DNA of 64,000 bases from Cotesia glomerata. Lineage: Eukaryota > Arthropoda > Insecta > Hymenoptera > Braconidae. The stretch's first letter is position 1; every line of letters starts with the position of its first letter. The stretch is from contig NC_058159.1 of the NCBI RefSeq assembly GCF_020080835.1, positions 14,013,101-14,077,100 on the forward strand, written 5' to 3'. This document shows, piece by piece, positions 24,240 through 36,318 of the stretch. The notes beneath the pieces are model-generated. The model ran no database searches and was not told where the DNA came from. It saw only the letters and a list, made by a program, of their open reading frames with translations. The translations under genes and the position numbers were made by a program.

Positions 24240-25420
24240 AAAAAATTTTTTAGAATAACAGAAGTCACTCGAGTTACAGGTTATCGCAAACACATGTGAG
24301 TACACGTCAGACGATCAGTCACATGTCATGTAAATACACTTCAAGTGGTATTTACCCTGATAGCCAGCGCTTTCTCAGTAAGTGTTGACTTCCAGCAGTT
24401 ACGGTTAATTTATACATCAAGTTGGCGGTAATTCTTCACTCAACAACAGTTGTAAGCAAATTGACGGAAATCTACGGCTGCAACTTGAATACAAGTTAAC
24501 AATCAAACTTGTAGTTAAATTTCCTTTCAATTTTACTACAATTTGACGGAAAAACTTGTACAGCAAGTTTTGACGTCTATTTGCAGAGTAAGTTATAGGT
24601 AACTAATAGGTAATCGCTCGCTTTGCCAACTTTATCCGTCAAGTTTGCTTCAAATTGCGGAAGTAGACTGACAGTAAGTTATAGGTAAGGTGGCTATCAG
24701 GGTATCTTTTTCATTGCAACTCACACCTACGCACCGACCGATGTTATGTTCTCGACCTATTCTGATACTTATTCTACCGTTAATAAATATATTTGAGAAT
24801 AATAAAAGTAAATTGAGTATACAAATACCAATTAAAGCAATAAAAACGATACAGATAAAAAAATAAATGAAATATTACTAATTGTCAATTCTCGATTTTG
24901 TCCTAAAATAATAAATCTAGTCAGGTAGCTAGCATTATGTGCGCCTTGTATCAATTTATGACGAAGTATAAGATGTTCATATCCATGACTTAGACCTACA
25001 CTGTCCGTTTTTAAGTTCACTGAATTATTGTACCTTATGTGGGTCATCGCGCTGATATTTCTCTCTCTCTGTACAGGCTCAATGTCCTCAAGAAAGATCA
25101 GACAGCGTGAGCAAAACATAATTTCGAGACTGGACACAACTTCAGATTTGATGGACTGTCGATTTAATACATGGAGCCTGTCTTTTATTATTCTAACTTT
25201 TATTATTCTCAAATATATTTATTAACAGTAGGATGAGTATCAGAATAGGTCGAGAACATAACATCGGTCGGTGCATAGGTGCGAGTTGCAATGAAAAAAA
25301 TAGATGCTACTTGAGGTGTATTTGCATGTCATATGACTGGTCGTCTGACGTGTACTCACATGTGTTTGCGATAACCTGTAACCCGAGTGACTTTTGTTAT
25401 TCTACAAAATTTTTGAAGTG
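24240..25420. mobile_element. Fold-back element, left arm split by a MITE
   Basis: 24240-24352 plus 24705-24812 is the inverse of 25197-25420, including GAACATAACATCGGTCGG. The middle (24813-25196) holds no recognised gene; a minus-strand frame of 126 codons there has no family features. Confidence 0.65.
24353..24704. mobile_element. Nested MITE with TACCCTGATAGCCA ends
   Basis: Perfect 14-base terminal inverted repeats TACCCTGATAGCCA. It is absent from the matching position of the right arm, which gives an empty site. The interior is rich in CAAGTT and GACGGA motifs and has no ORF. Confidence 0.7.
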
Positions 25421-26221
25421 AAACTTCTTTAGAATCGTTGTGATTTCAAACTCGATGAAACGAAAAAATAAGTCTATAGAGACACAAACACATAAATCTA
25501 TAGAATTCAGCCTACGAGAGAATGAGATAAAACCCATTAGACGTTCACGTTCTCCTCTTTGCGCGAATCTTCGTAGCGTCCCCACTATCGTCTACTAAAC
25601 ATTGTCCATATGTATGCTCCTTAGGGTGGTCCTTAATATGGATGTTTCCGAATTTCTTTGCTCCCTGGGGCTGAAATGCTTCCAAATGAATAAAAAAAAA
25701 TTGCCTGAAAATTTTAGCTCTTAATATTAACTTTAAGATTGTCCGCGCTCTGATCTAAGTTTCTCATAGAAATAACATGGAAAAAATTTTATTTGTGCTT
25801 TAGAATTCCATAACTCTGCCATAAATAAATCAAAAGTTATCAATTGTATCATATTTATTGTAAATTCAACGCTCTACAAAAAAGTTATCTTATGATTTTT
25901 CGCTAAATGTATTGGCTTAAGAGTTATTTGAGCTCAAAATTCAATTGATAGATAATTATTAATATTATCAAGTATAATTATCAAATGAATATTTATATTA
26001 TAAAATATGTCAAATTTCTCTTACAAAATTTTTGTTTATCGTCAAAAAAAGCAAATATTATATTTGTATTTTTTGCGGCTTTATAGACTGAGACAGCAAC
26101 GCCATCTCTGATAGTATTTGTGTACTCAAACAATTTTATCCTTGAAAATATTCATAAATTACCTAACTTTCAATTAAAATAAACAATCTATGTGAGTTAT
26201 CTAACGGAATATTTATTTATC

Positions 26222-28586
26222 ATGACATCAAGAATAATTTTACGTCAAAATATTTATTTAATTGGTGATGTTGACACTCAAATTATTGGTAATAAATTGC
26301 CTTCAAAGTTACAAGTGTTAAAAATCTTTTTCTATCATATACGTATTCTCAAATTTAAATTACGTGAAAGTGCTGAAATCTGTATAGATGAAGTTAAAGT
26401 ATTTTGGCAAAAAGCTCAAATACCAACCAAAAGAAAAGACTATTGTATCGATCAGTTGTTAAAATTATATGAGCATTATCAGCTTCTTCAAAAATCTAAA
26501 AGCAGAGACTCAAATAAGATTAAAGAGGATGAATTTAAATCTTTATTGTTGAATTTGTTCGACATTGCTCATGCAAATACGGCACTAATGGTCAATATAA
26601 ATGTAATGAATTTTTTAACAGAGCAACGAAAAGATGGTAGAGTGGGTTACATAGCTAATATTGAGTCGGATGATAATGACCAAGCTCAAAAAATGAAGGA
26701 TGAACTACTACAGCTACGTCGAGAAAAATCGGAGAGAGAAAAAGCTCGATATGGTAAAGTTGATAATTTTATTTTAATAAGTTTAATTGATTTTTTAAAA
26801 ATAGTTTTTTATCTTCATTTCAATTACGGATTTTTATTTTTATATTTTCTGTGTTAATTGTATAGACGAATTTGTGGAATTTACATCAAGCAGTGAAGTT
26901 GAAAGAGTGAATCCATTGAGTCAAAAAACAATATCATCGGTTTCAAATTTTTCTGACGAACTGGCAACTACTCAGCACCAAGAATCAACACAATCTCGTG
27001 GGACAATAAATATCGTAGATGATAAATTAGTAGCGGTCTTTGATCATTGTAAAATAAGCGATCGTAATGCTGTACGTGTGATCGTAGCTTTATGTTCATC
27101 ATTACAAATTGACGTAAATCCATTAATAGTAAATAGATCATCTATTCGTCGGAGCAGAGTGAAAATACGTGAAGAGAAAGTAAAAAAAATCAAAGAACTT
27201 TTCAAAACTCAAGACTTGAATGCTAGTGTTCTTCACTGGGATGGAAAAATTTTAAAAACGTCAAGTGGAGAAAATAAAGAACGACTACCAGTTGTATTGA
27301 GTTGTGGACAAATTGAAAAAATATTAGCGATCCCAGTACTAGATGATGGAACAGGTCAGTCGCAAGCTGATGCAATGTTTGACGCTATTAATGATTGGGG
27401 AATTCCAGACTTTATTAAAGCTCTATGCTGTGATACTACTGCTGCAAATCTAGGATCAAGTAAAGGAGCTGCAGTTTCACTGGAACGGTTGCTTGAAAAA
27501 AAACTATTGTATTTGCCTTGCAGGCATCACATATTTGAACTTATCCTCAGGGGTGTTTTTGAACTTAAAATACCTACAACCTCAGGTCCTGATGTACCTT
27601 TATTTAAAAGATTTCGAGAGAGCTGGGGCAAAATTGATATAAGTCAATATTCTACTGGGATTGAAGATTCGTATGTGCAAGAAAAAATACAAAATCATAT
27701 TGATGACATTAATCACTTTATCCAAAAGCAACTTGATTCAAATCAACCAAGGGAAGACTACCGGGAACTTTTGGAGCTTGTTCAGATATTTATTGGTAAA
27801 GTTCCGTGCAGTCAAGTAAAATTTCGAAAACCGGGTGCATTCCACCACGCTAGGTGGATGGCAAAAGCCATATATACTATAAAAATATTTTTATTTCGTA
27901 AACAATTCAAAATGACGGTGAAATTAATCAAATCCGTTTCTGAAATTTGTGTTTTTATTGCTACAGTGTATATCAAAGCATGGTTCACTTGTCCTCTTGC
28001 ATCTGAAGCTCCAAATAATGATTTATCATTTTTAAAGGAACTTATTGATTATCAATCGACAGATGCTAAAATATCTGAAGTGGCATTGAAAAAATTTAGC
28101 ATGCATTTGTGGTATTTAAACCCAGAAACTGTAGCTATGGCATTCTTTGATGAAAGAATATCATCAAACATCAAGAACCAGATGGTGATTATGTTAAAAA
28201 GTATTGACACAAATTCAGAAATAAATTTGAAACGATTCGAAATTAAAAATATTAGAGATGTATATGACTGGAACATTGCTTCATTCGTGTCATCAAGATC
28301 GTTCCAGTTTTTCGAAAGATTTGGAATAAATACAGATTTTTTGAATTTGAATCCATCTGAGTGGTGTCAAAATGAAGATTACCAGAAGGGTTTGCTATTG
28401 GTAAGAAGTTTGAAGGTTGTTAATGATATCGCTGAGCGTGCAGTGAAACGTATTGAAGAGTACCACAGTATATTAAGCAAGGATCCAGAGCAGCAGCAAT
28501 TTATAGTTCAATATTTATCAGAATATAAGCAATATTATGCTGATACTCGAAAATCTGCAATAACTGAAAATATGAAAATGGATTAA
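26222..28586 (+). CDS. Transposase with DDE-type core and CxxH motif, one intron
   Basis: Exons 26222-26753 and 26866-28586 join through GT...AG to give 750 residues (ARY-D-EFVEF at the junction). The ATG at 26222 is the first in the open frame. The N-terminal part is helical and charged, with an acidic and coiled stretch (KMKDELLQLRREKSERE). The catalytic-looking region has ASVLHWDGKIL (first Asp), IKALCCDTTAANLGS (second Asp) and LYLPCRHHIFELIL, the C/D-x2-H motif that Yuan and Wessler describe for hAT, P, Kolobok and related DDE/D transposases. A late acidic residue cannot be fixed by eye. It sits between near-identical inverted repeats. Similar proteins are, from memory, frequent in Hydra and arthropods without a clear name. 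hAT- or Kolobok-related is a guess. Confidence 0.75.
26754..26865 (+). other. Intron of the transposase gene
   Basis: GGTAAAGT donor at 26754 and TTGTATAG acceptor ending 26865. In-frame stops inside it show that splicing is needed. Confidence 0.75.
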
Positions 28587-29166
28587 GGCTAACTATCCAA
28601 ATAGTATCATATCACGTGTAATTTTATTTTATTATTTTTAAACTCTAAGGACTATCTGTTTTATTAATTGAAAAATCACACATATTAACCCCAATTCCAA
28701 GAATAAAATTGTATTCGCTTTTTTTGACGGTAAACAAAAATTTTGTAAGAGAAATTTGACATATTTTATAATATAAATATTCATTTGATAATTATACTTA
28801 ATAATATTAATAATTATCTAACAATTAAATTTTGAGCTCAAATAACTCTTAAGCCAATACATTTAGCGAAAAATCATAAGATAACTTTTTTGTAGAGCGT
28901 TAAATTTACAATAAATATGATACAATTGATAACTTTTGATTTATTTATGGCAGAGTTATGGAATTCTAAAGCACAAATAAAATTTTTTCCATGTTATTTC
29001 TATGAGAAACTTAGATCAGAGCGCGGACAATCTTAAAGTTAATATTAAGAGCTAAAATTTTCAGGCAATTTTTTTTTATTCATTTGGAAGCATTTCAGCC
29101 CCAGGGAGCAAAGAAATTCGGAAACATCCATATTAAGGACCACCCTAATATATATATTTATATATA

Positions 29167-29530
29167 TGGGTCATTCCACCAAATAAGAACATTTTTACGG
29201 GGCGACCCTCGCGGATTATGTTTAAAATTTATGGAGGTGTTCTCTATCATAAGACGAAAATTCCCTGAGAGTTTTAGCTCTTAATACGCAGCGGTCTTGA
29301 CGTTATGATTTTTTGAAATTTTGGAAAAATTTTTTTTTCAACTTTTTCGTCAATTTTTCTGATATGAAAAACATTTTTAAACAAAATTGACAAACATTGT
29401 ATTTTGTAGGAAAAATTTTCAGCTTTTGAATGATATATCATTTTGAATGATAGAGAACACCTCCATAAATTTTAAACATAATCCGCGAGGGTCGCCCCGT
29501 AAAAATGTTCTTATTTGGTGGAATGACCCA
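29167..29530. mobile_element. GGGTCATTCC hairpin MITE
   Basis: Ends TGGGTCATTCCACCAAATAA and its inverse; arms of about 90 bases include GGGGCGACCCTCGCGG. GTTTTAGCTCTTAATA lies about 104 bases from the left end, as in the AGGGTGG elements. Confidence 0.8.
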
Positions 29531-30073
29531 TATGTAATATAACACGGGATGTTGCCGTGATTGTGTCTACAGTTCTTGACGGATCTAGACGAAATTTGTC
29601 ACACATATTTTTTAGACGATTACCTTAATTGAGTTCGAAGATGGGCAAAATTGGTCGATTAGTTTAGGAATGATAGCAACTTGAAAATTTTTAAAATTAA
29701 AAAAAATCATAAAAATCTTAATTTTTGTATTTCTATTTCTAAATAACTTTTGACTGAGAAACGATAACTGAATTCTGGAAAGTTCTTCTAAAGCTGACAA
29801 AATTTTCTTTAATTTGACCTACTACATTGATCTAACACGAGTTTTTTGTAATTTTATGGAGATTAAAAATGATTCATAATTACTAAAAATTGAAATCTAC
29901 CTTCCATCTCAAGTGGCGCCAAATGGCTCTTCTTTTATCAATCATTCGTTCCTGTACACGTTGTCGGAGTATTGTTACCAAAACTAATTCAATTGTATTA
30001 CCGTCTGTTAACATTATAATTATTAATCAGATTTATAAGGAATGATGTGTATACTCTCTGGTACGTGCGCACG
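29531..30073. repeat. ATATAACRCGG-end repeat, copy 3, plus unique sequence
   Basis: 29535-29720 resembles 12303-12480 and 6716-6540 (TTGAGTTCGAAGATGGGC and similar). The remainder to 30073 is AT-rich, with no gene. Confidence 0.45.
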
Positions 30074-30973
30074 GAAATTTTATATTCCTGCTCTATACTA
30101 CTCTAAGGGGTAGTATTAGTCTAGTCAACAAGTTTAAAAACGTGTTAAATAGATATAAAGTTCCTAAAAATATGTGCGATAGCTCATTCGATTCGGAATG
30201 ACTTCTAGAAAAATGTTTTTTACGGGTATATTAGCACATAAAAAATTGCGATTGTTATTAACAAAATAAGATAAAAAAAAAGTATTTAGTTTTTCGTTAA
30301 TAACTTTTAAAATAATGATATTCAAGGAATTTTCAAAAAAGATCCTGAAAGAAAGGGAAATTTCCAATAAAAAAGTCCTTACTCCCGGAACTCTATCTAT
30401 ATTATTTATAATTTTTTTTTAACGCTGGAAATAGGGTTCCGCGAGGGCCTTACAGCATAAGCGCACCTTCTAAAAAGCCGGTATATCACCTAAAATATTT
30501 TTTTTTAAATATTAAATAACAATTTAAAAATTTGAATAAATTATGGTGTAATCTAGACGAACAAAAAAAACCTCGGTGAAAAAAAATTTTTTTGCCGATT
30601 TTTCAAAAAGTTACACCATTTTTAATTAACTAATTTTTTTCCAATCTCACAAGGGGAGGATACGACCTTGGAGAAACCGATTTTGATAATCTTTGACGTA
30701 GTGGTAGTACACTATGTGGGTATACTACCTCTGAAATACTAAAGTGCAATACTCAAAAATGGCTGAGAAAAACGCACTCAAAGTTTACCCAGCACTATAA
30801 TATATTAATAGGTAAATAATTGATACATTAAATTATTCTTTAATAAAAAATTTTTCAATTTTAAACTTCATTTTTATAAATTATCTGCGGTGGTACAAAC
30901 AAATAAAGTCGAAAATTAAATGGAAAATTATACATTTTTTTAATTAATTAAAGCAATATTTTATAATTACGTA

Positions 30974-32753
30974 TTATGAGATATTATTACATGATCCTGA
31001 GTGATACTTATGATAAAAACATTCAAAACAAAAAGTTTTTTCTACACCAAGAACAACAAATAAATGCTGCTTTTTACAATGACACGGTATTTTTAAACGG
31101 TCTAATGAGAAACACCCATCATTGACATTAGTAAAAAAATTTCTTGTGTCACAAAGCCCGCTGGCGAACCAGGCATATTCCATCATGTCTCGAAATATTG
31201 GCGTTGACAATTGGTGATGAATAATCGAATGAATTTTTATGCAATCCTCTCGGGAATGAATTTCATAATTCTTGTCTAGAAGTTCAGCGGTACTTTGCAA
31301 TCGTTTGATAAAATTTTTCACTTGTCTATAGAAATAGACATCACATGGTTGAACTAACGGAGTACATTTTGGAGGTATAACTTTAAATGTGCATGTAGGC
31401 ATTTTTTTATCATCCTGAAATATTTCATCATATAATTCTGGCTTCACTTGTCCTGTCCACGAGTCAATAATTAAAGGAAATTTATTTTTTTGAACATATG
31501 GCATTAAACATTTCTCTAGAAAATTTTTATAGAGAGTAGTTGTCAGTTTTCCTGATTTTGATGATGTGACAATAACATTGTTGTATTTTTTTAAATATTC
31601 TTCTACGTTTTTCTTTATTCTTGGCCCAAAATCACCTGTAGGCTCTTGCAAACAAATAAAAACATGTGGTAGTAATTTTCCAGATAATGTTATGGTATAT
31701 TGTGCAGTATATGAGTGTGACACCTTGGTCATGTCTTGTACTTTTGCAAACACTGTTTTGCTTCCTTTTTCCGTCAGTGTCCTATTAAACATTGATTGGT
31801 ATTGACATCCTGAAAATATGAATTTTAAAAAATCTAATGATTAATTTCGATTAAATTTAATAATGGAATAAAAAATAATTAGTTTACCGTTAGAAAATTT
31901 ATATACCTGTTTGATCTGTATTAATAACGAAGTCACTATCGAAGTTAGATATCAATTGTTTTTTTTGAATGCGAAACATTTCTGCAGAGGCGATAATTTC
32001 TGGCATGGTGTGAACTTCTTTGTCTGTTACAAATTTTGTAATTTTGCGTTGACGAATGTTGTGTCTTTGTTTAAATTTTTTTACCCATGGGTCGGACGCT
32101 GTAAATTGAAGATTAGGAAACTGGCTGGCTGCAGCTAAAGCCCATTGCTGCAAATTTCGTGTAGTCGCTTGTTGATAATTTTGTCTTGCCTCGACGAAGC
32201 GGTCATACGTCCAAGAATCAATCACATGATATTTATCAAATTTAGTTCCACCATGTTCAACATCTTTTTCCCATACTTTCAAATGATCCATTCTCTTCAA
32301 ATGACTACATCCATTTTTTTGTAATGTCTCTAGTTTCCATGAAGGGTGAGCTTTTGCTATGTTTAAAACTTTAATTTTATATTCCAGAGGAATATAATCC
32401 ATCATTTTTTGTTTTTTTTTTTCATCTGGAACATAGTCATCAACTGAATTATCTTCTACTGCTTCAAAATTTCCGTCTGGGCATTCTTCTTGAGCATGAA
32501 TCAATTCTTGATCGCTTACGAACTTCTTTTTATTTAACATATCTAACGTATTATCATATAATTCTCTACCAATCAACATAGCATCTTCAGATAGAGTGTC
32601 AGAAGATGTTTTTGCAATTAAATCACTTTCAAGAAGTAAACCTTCATAATACACTACTCCATCTTTTAGCCGTTGCTTCGATAAATCACTATGTAAGGAT
32701 GTATCAGGAGTGTTTTCATCTCCATGAGAAGAACTGGCTTCGCTTGATGACAT
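30974..32753 (-). CDS. Tigger/pogo-like DDE transposase, one intron
   Basis: Minus-strand exons 32753-31907 and 31809-30974 join to 560 residues; the splice restores the motif as NTDQ-TGCQYQ. The ATG at 32753 (MSSSEASSS) is the first in frame. The N-terminal 100 residues are acidic. A CENP-B-type helix-turn-helix follows (RNLQQWALAAASQF ... DPWVKKFKQRHNI). The DDE_1 core has Asp in VINTDQ, Asp in FPLIIDSWTGQ and Asp in PPKCTPLVQPCDVYFYRQ, so the triad is DDD as usual for pogo/Tigger. The C-terminus has a Cys/His cluster (CHCKK ... CFECFYHKYH) that may bind zinc. No frameshift or stop is seen, so it may be functional. Confidence 0.85.
31810..31906 (-). other. Intron of the Tigger/pogo-like transposase
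   Basis: On the minus strand CAG|GTATAT donor at 31906 and TTTTCAG acceptor at 31810. It lies immediately after the first catalytic Asp. Confidence 0.75.
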
Positions 32754-34840
32754 TTTATAAATTATAAAACAATTTTTAAAGTAAATTTCACTGCACAAAT
32801 ACGTCTGTTCGTGTCGAAATTCAGAAACTAACTGCTATAGTCAAGCTTCTGAAAAAAGTGGTGGGACTAACATAGGTTCAAGGACAACAACATGACTATT
32901 CTTCCGGTGGGCCAACAGAGCTCGAATCGATGTACAGTTTACAATAACTCGAGGACAAGAATTATTGTACCCTCATACCATATTCGGCCCTTCTTATTGT
33001 CTGGCGCAGGTATATATTTTTCAGTTAAACTTATAATGAATATGAGAGTTATAAGAATTATTCATGAATTACAAATATCTCATGATATACACCGTAGATA
33101 ATTTATAGAAATGAAGTTGAAAATAAAAAAATATTTTATTAAAGAATAATTAAATGTATCAATTATTTACCTATTAATATATTATAGTGCTGAGTAAACT
33201 TTGAGTGCGTTTTTCTCAGCCATTTTTGAGTATTGCACTTTAGTATTTCAGAGGTAGTATACCCACATGGTGTACTATCACTGCGTCAAAGATTATCCAA
33301 ATCCGTTTCCCCAAGGTCGTATCCTCCCCTTGTCAGTTTTTATAAATTACGGCATAAAAGTTTAAATAATTGGTCTATAAATTTTTCGCTTTGTGGAACT
33401 CTTCTTATTTAGGTACTTAATGAAGTTATGCAAAAAAAATTTATTAAAGTTTATTATTTTGGTAATAATAATTTTTTTAAATTAACTAAAAATAAAATTT
33501 CTAAACAATGGTATCAAAAAAATTTTTTTTTGGTAATATCTTATTATTGCTGTTTTTGCGTCTAATATAGGTAGTAATTAACATTGGGAAAAAAAATTTT
33601 TACGTCATTTGTTAAGAAATTGTTTATAAACAAATAGACTATTTTAGGATTTAAAAAAAAATTTTTTTTACTATCTTATTGCACAGGTGGAATGATGATT
33701 TTTAAAAATAAATTATTTTCTTAAATAAATTTTTTTATTGTTTATAATCGTTTTTTTTATATTTCAATAGTCTAAATAATTAGTTAAGAAATTATTTTAT
33801 TCTTAAAAATCATCATTGACGCTTTTCAATAGAAAAACAGAGAAATACATTTTTTTTGTAAATAATTTAATTGTTTATTAACTTAACAATTTGTTATAAA
33901 CAAATAATATTAACCGTTATATTTTTTTTCGAAAACTTAAAAAAATTACAAAAACAACCATATATAACAAAGTATAGGAAAAAATTTTTTTGTATTTTTT
34001 ACAGCACTTTTAAATATTATATAATAATGAAATTACAGCCATTGCATAATTTGCCAAGTTATAAATTGTTATAACTTTTAAACTATTAGAGATACGGTAA
34101 AGAACAAGTCATTTTTCTAAAAGATTCATTTATCTTAAAAATGAATTCAAAATCGATTCTGTAGCTATTATTTATCATTTGTTATAAGCATTTATTTATA
34201 AAAATTTTTAATTTTTTTTACATTGTTTGAAATTCCATAGCTTATAAATTGTTAAATAATATAAATACAAATTCAAATTTATACTTACCCATTTATACTT
34301 ACCCAATTTATGTTCTGCTACAGATCATTTTTCATTTATTTATCGCTTAAATTATTAATATTCTGCTAAAGTTTAATTATTTATTCATTGAAATGAGCCT
34401 TAATAACTTTCTACTGGAGCTCTCTATATTATTTATTTACAAAAAAATGACATTTTTTATCTTATAATTGAGTTTATTTTCTAATTTTTTTTTCTCAGGT
34501 TAATTTTCTACGATATTTTATTTTTATTGTTAAAAAGAGTCTAAAATTGTTAAAAGTAATAAACAAATGAAAAATGATCGTAGCAGAATTTAAATTGGGT
34601 AAGTACAAATTTGAATCAATTTATTATTTAAACAAAAATGGATATTGCTATAATTTATGCGTAATAAGAAAGATATTTTATTATAGAATAAAAAAGTTCT
34701 TGCGTCCATAGCTGTATCTATATTATTTAACAATTTATAAGCTATGGAATTTCGAACAATGTAAAAAAAATTAGGAAAACGGTTGACCCTAAAGGCCATC
34801 TCTGCAACTTCCCGCTAATTCCGTTAATCCTGGCCGCTTT

Positions 34841-34940
34841 TTTTGAGCTCTTTGAGCTCAAAAATACAATCTGTGTGTTGTTTTGAGCTCTTCGAGCTCA
34901 AAAAGATACCTTTTGTATGCTTTTGAGCTCTATGAGCTGT
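34841..34940. repeat. Three 40-base units of a TTTTGAGCTC palindrome
   Basis: TTTTGAGCTC starts at exactly 34841, 34881 and 34921; each is followed after 2-4 bases by GAGCTCAAAA (the third decayed to GAGCTG). Each forms a short hairpin near the centre of the fold-back. Confidence 0.75.
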
Positions 34941-35960
34941 AATTTCATTATTATATAATATTTAAAAGTGCTGTAAAAAATACAAAAAATTTTTTTTCTA
35001 TACTTTGTTATATATGGTTGTTTTTGTAAATTTTTGAAGTTTTTGAAAAAAAATATAACGATTAATATTATTTGTTTATAACAAATTGTTAAGTTAATAA
35101 ACAATTAAATTATTTACAAAAAAAATTTATTTGTCTGTTTTTCCATTGAAAAGGGTCATTTCACCTATGCAATAAGATAGTAAAAAAAATTTTTTTGATA
35201 ACATTTTTTAGAAATTTCACTTTTAGTTAATTAAAAAAAATTATAATTAACAAAATAATAAACTTTAATAAATTTTTTTTGTATAACTTTATTAAGTACT
35301 TAAATAAAAAGAGCTCCACGAAGCGAAAAATTTATAGATCAATTATTTAAACTTTTATGCTATAATTTATAAAAACAGAGATTAGAAAAAAATTAGTTAA
35401 TTAACAATGGTGTAACTTTTTGAAAAATCGACAAAAAAATTTGTTTTCACCGAGGTTTTTTTCGTTCAAGTGTCTAGATTACACCATAAATTATTCAAAT
35501 TTGTAACTTGTTATTTAATATTGAAAAAAAATTATTTTAGGTGATATACCGGCTTTTTAAATGGCGCGCCTATACCTTAACGCCCTCGCGGAGCCCTATT
35601 TCAAGCGTTAAAAAAAAATTATAAATAATATAGAGAGAGTTCCGGAAGTTAGGACTTTATTATTAGAAATTTTCTCCTCTTTCAGGATCTTTTTTTCAAA
35701 ATTCCTTGAATATCATTATTTTATAATATCATTATTAACGAAAAACGAAATACCTTTTTTTTTTATCTTATTTTGTTAATAACAATCGCAATTTTTTATG
35801 TGCTAATATACCCTTAAAAAACATTTTTCTAGACGTCATTCTGAATCGAATGAACAATTGCACATATTTTTAGGAGCTTTATTTCTATTTAACACGTTTT
35901 TGAACTTGTTGACTAGACTATATAGTGAAGGATAGGATAGCAGTATAAATTTCCAGTCCG

Positions 35961-36318
35961 CACTTATGTCAAAGTAACCACGACCTTCAGCAAATATAAA
36001 TATAGATTATACATTTAGATATATGGCTGCTCATAGTTCAAAAAACTCTGTAACAGACTGAATAAATAAGTTGACTGAACGGTATAAAGACGTGATCTGC
36101 AATACAGTCAATAAAAAAATTTGGAGAAGTCAATGACGCACGTCAATTACGTTCAAAAATTTTTAATTTCCCGCTAAGAAAATAAAAGAATTTCGAAATT
36201 TCAGGAACGTGTTGTTTTCACCCTGATTTTTGAAAATCGAGTTTTCATCAAATTTCTACGTTTCTAGGTCGTGGGAAGCAATTCTGGCTAGTTTGGAGAT
36301 GATGGACGTATGTACGTA
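35961..36318. other. Unique and repeat-fragment sequence, no gene
   Basis: Contains a fragment (36120-36180) resembling the ends of the 20.4-22.5 kb element (GTCAATGACGCACGTC). No coding signal. Confidence 0.4.

Larger units (their letters stand above)
25624..29145. mobile_element. Apparently complete DNA transposon, AGGGTGGTCC ends
   Basis: Terminal inverted repeats of about 430 bases (25624-26053 and 28717-29145) are almost identical. The flanks fit a TA duplication (TA|GGGTGG ... CCACCC|TA). It encodes an uninterrupted two-exon transposase. Near-identical ends and an open gene suggest recent movement. Superfamily not fixed. Confidence 0.8.
30650..33332. mobile_element. Complete Tigger/pogo-like transposon
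   Basis: Terminal inverted repeats of about 220 bases start CAAGGGGAGGATACGACC and end GGTCGTATCCTCCCCTTG. TCA lies directly outside both ends, and the intact fold-back arm near 35395 has the uninterrupted target. A 3-base duplication is unusual for this family, which normally duplicates TA. Confidence 0.8.
30074..35960. mobile_element. Large fold-back element interrupted by a transposon
   Basis: The left arm (30074-30649 plus 33333-34050) is the inverse of 34910-35960: both contain AGTCTAGTCAACAAGTT-type ends, AAAAGCCGGTATATCACC and TAACAATTTGTTATAAAC. A smaller inverted pair lies in the centre (34230-34330 with 34560-34770). The element is gene-less. The Tigger/pogo-like transposon sits in the left arm; the right arm gives the empty site. 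Confidence 0.7.

Noticed and set aside
24832..25212. 126-codon minus-strand ORF in the fold-back centre
   Set aside because: No family features, low complexity at its end, overlaps the inverted arm.
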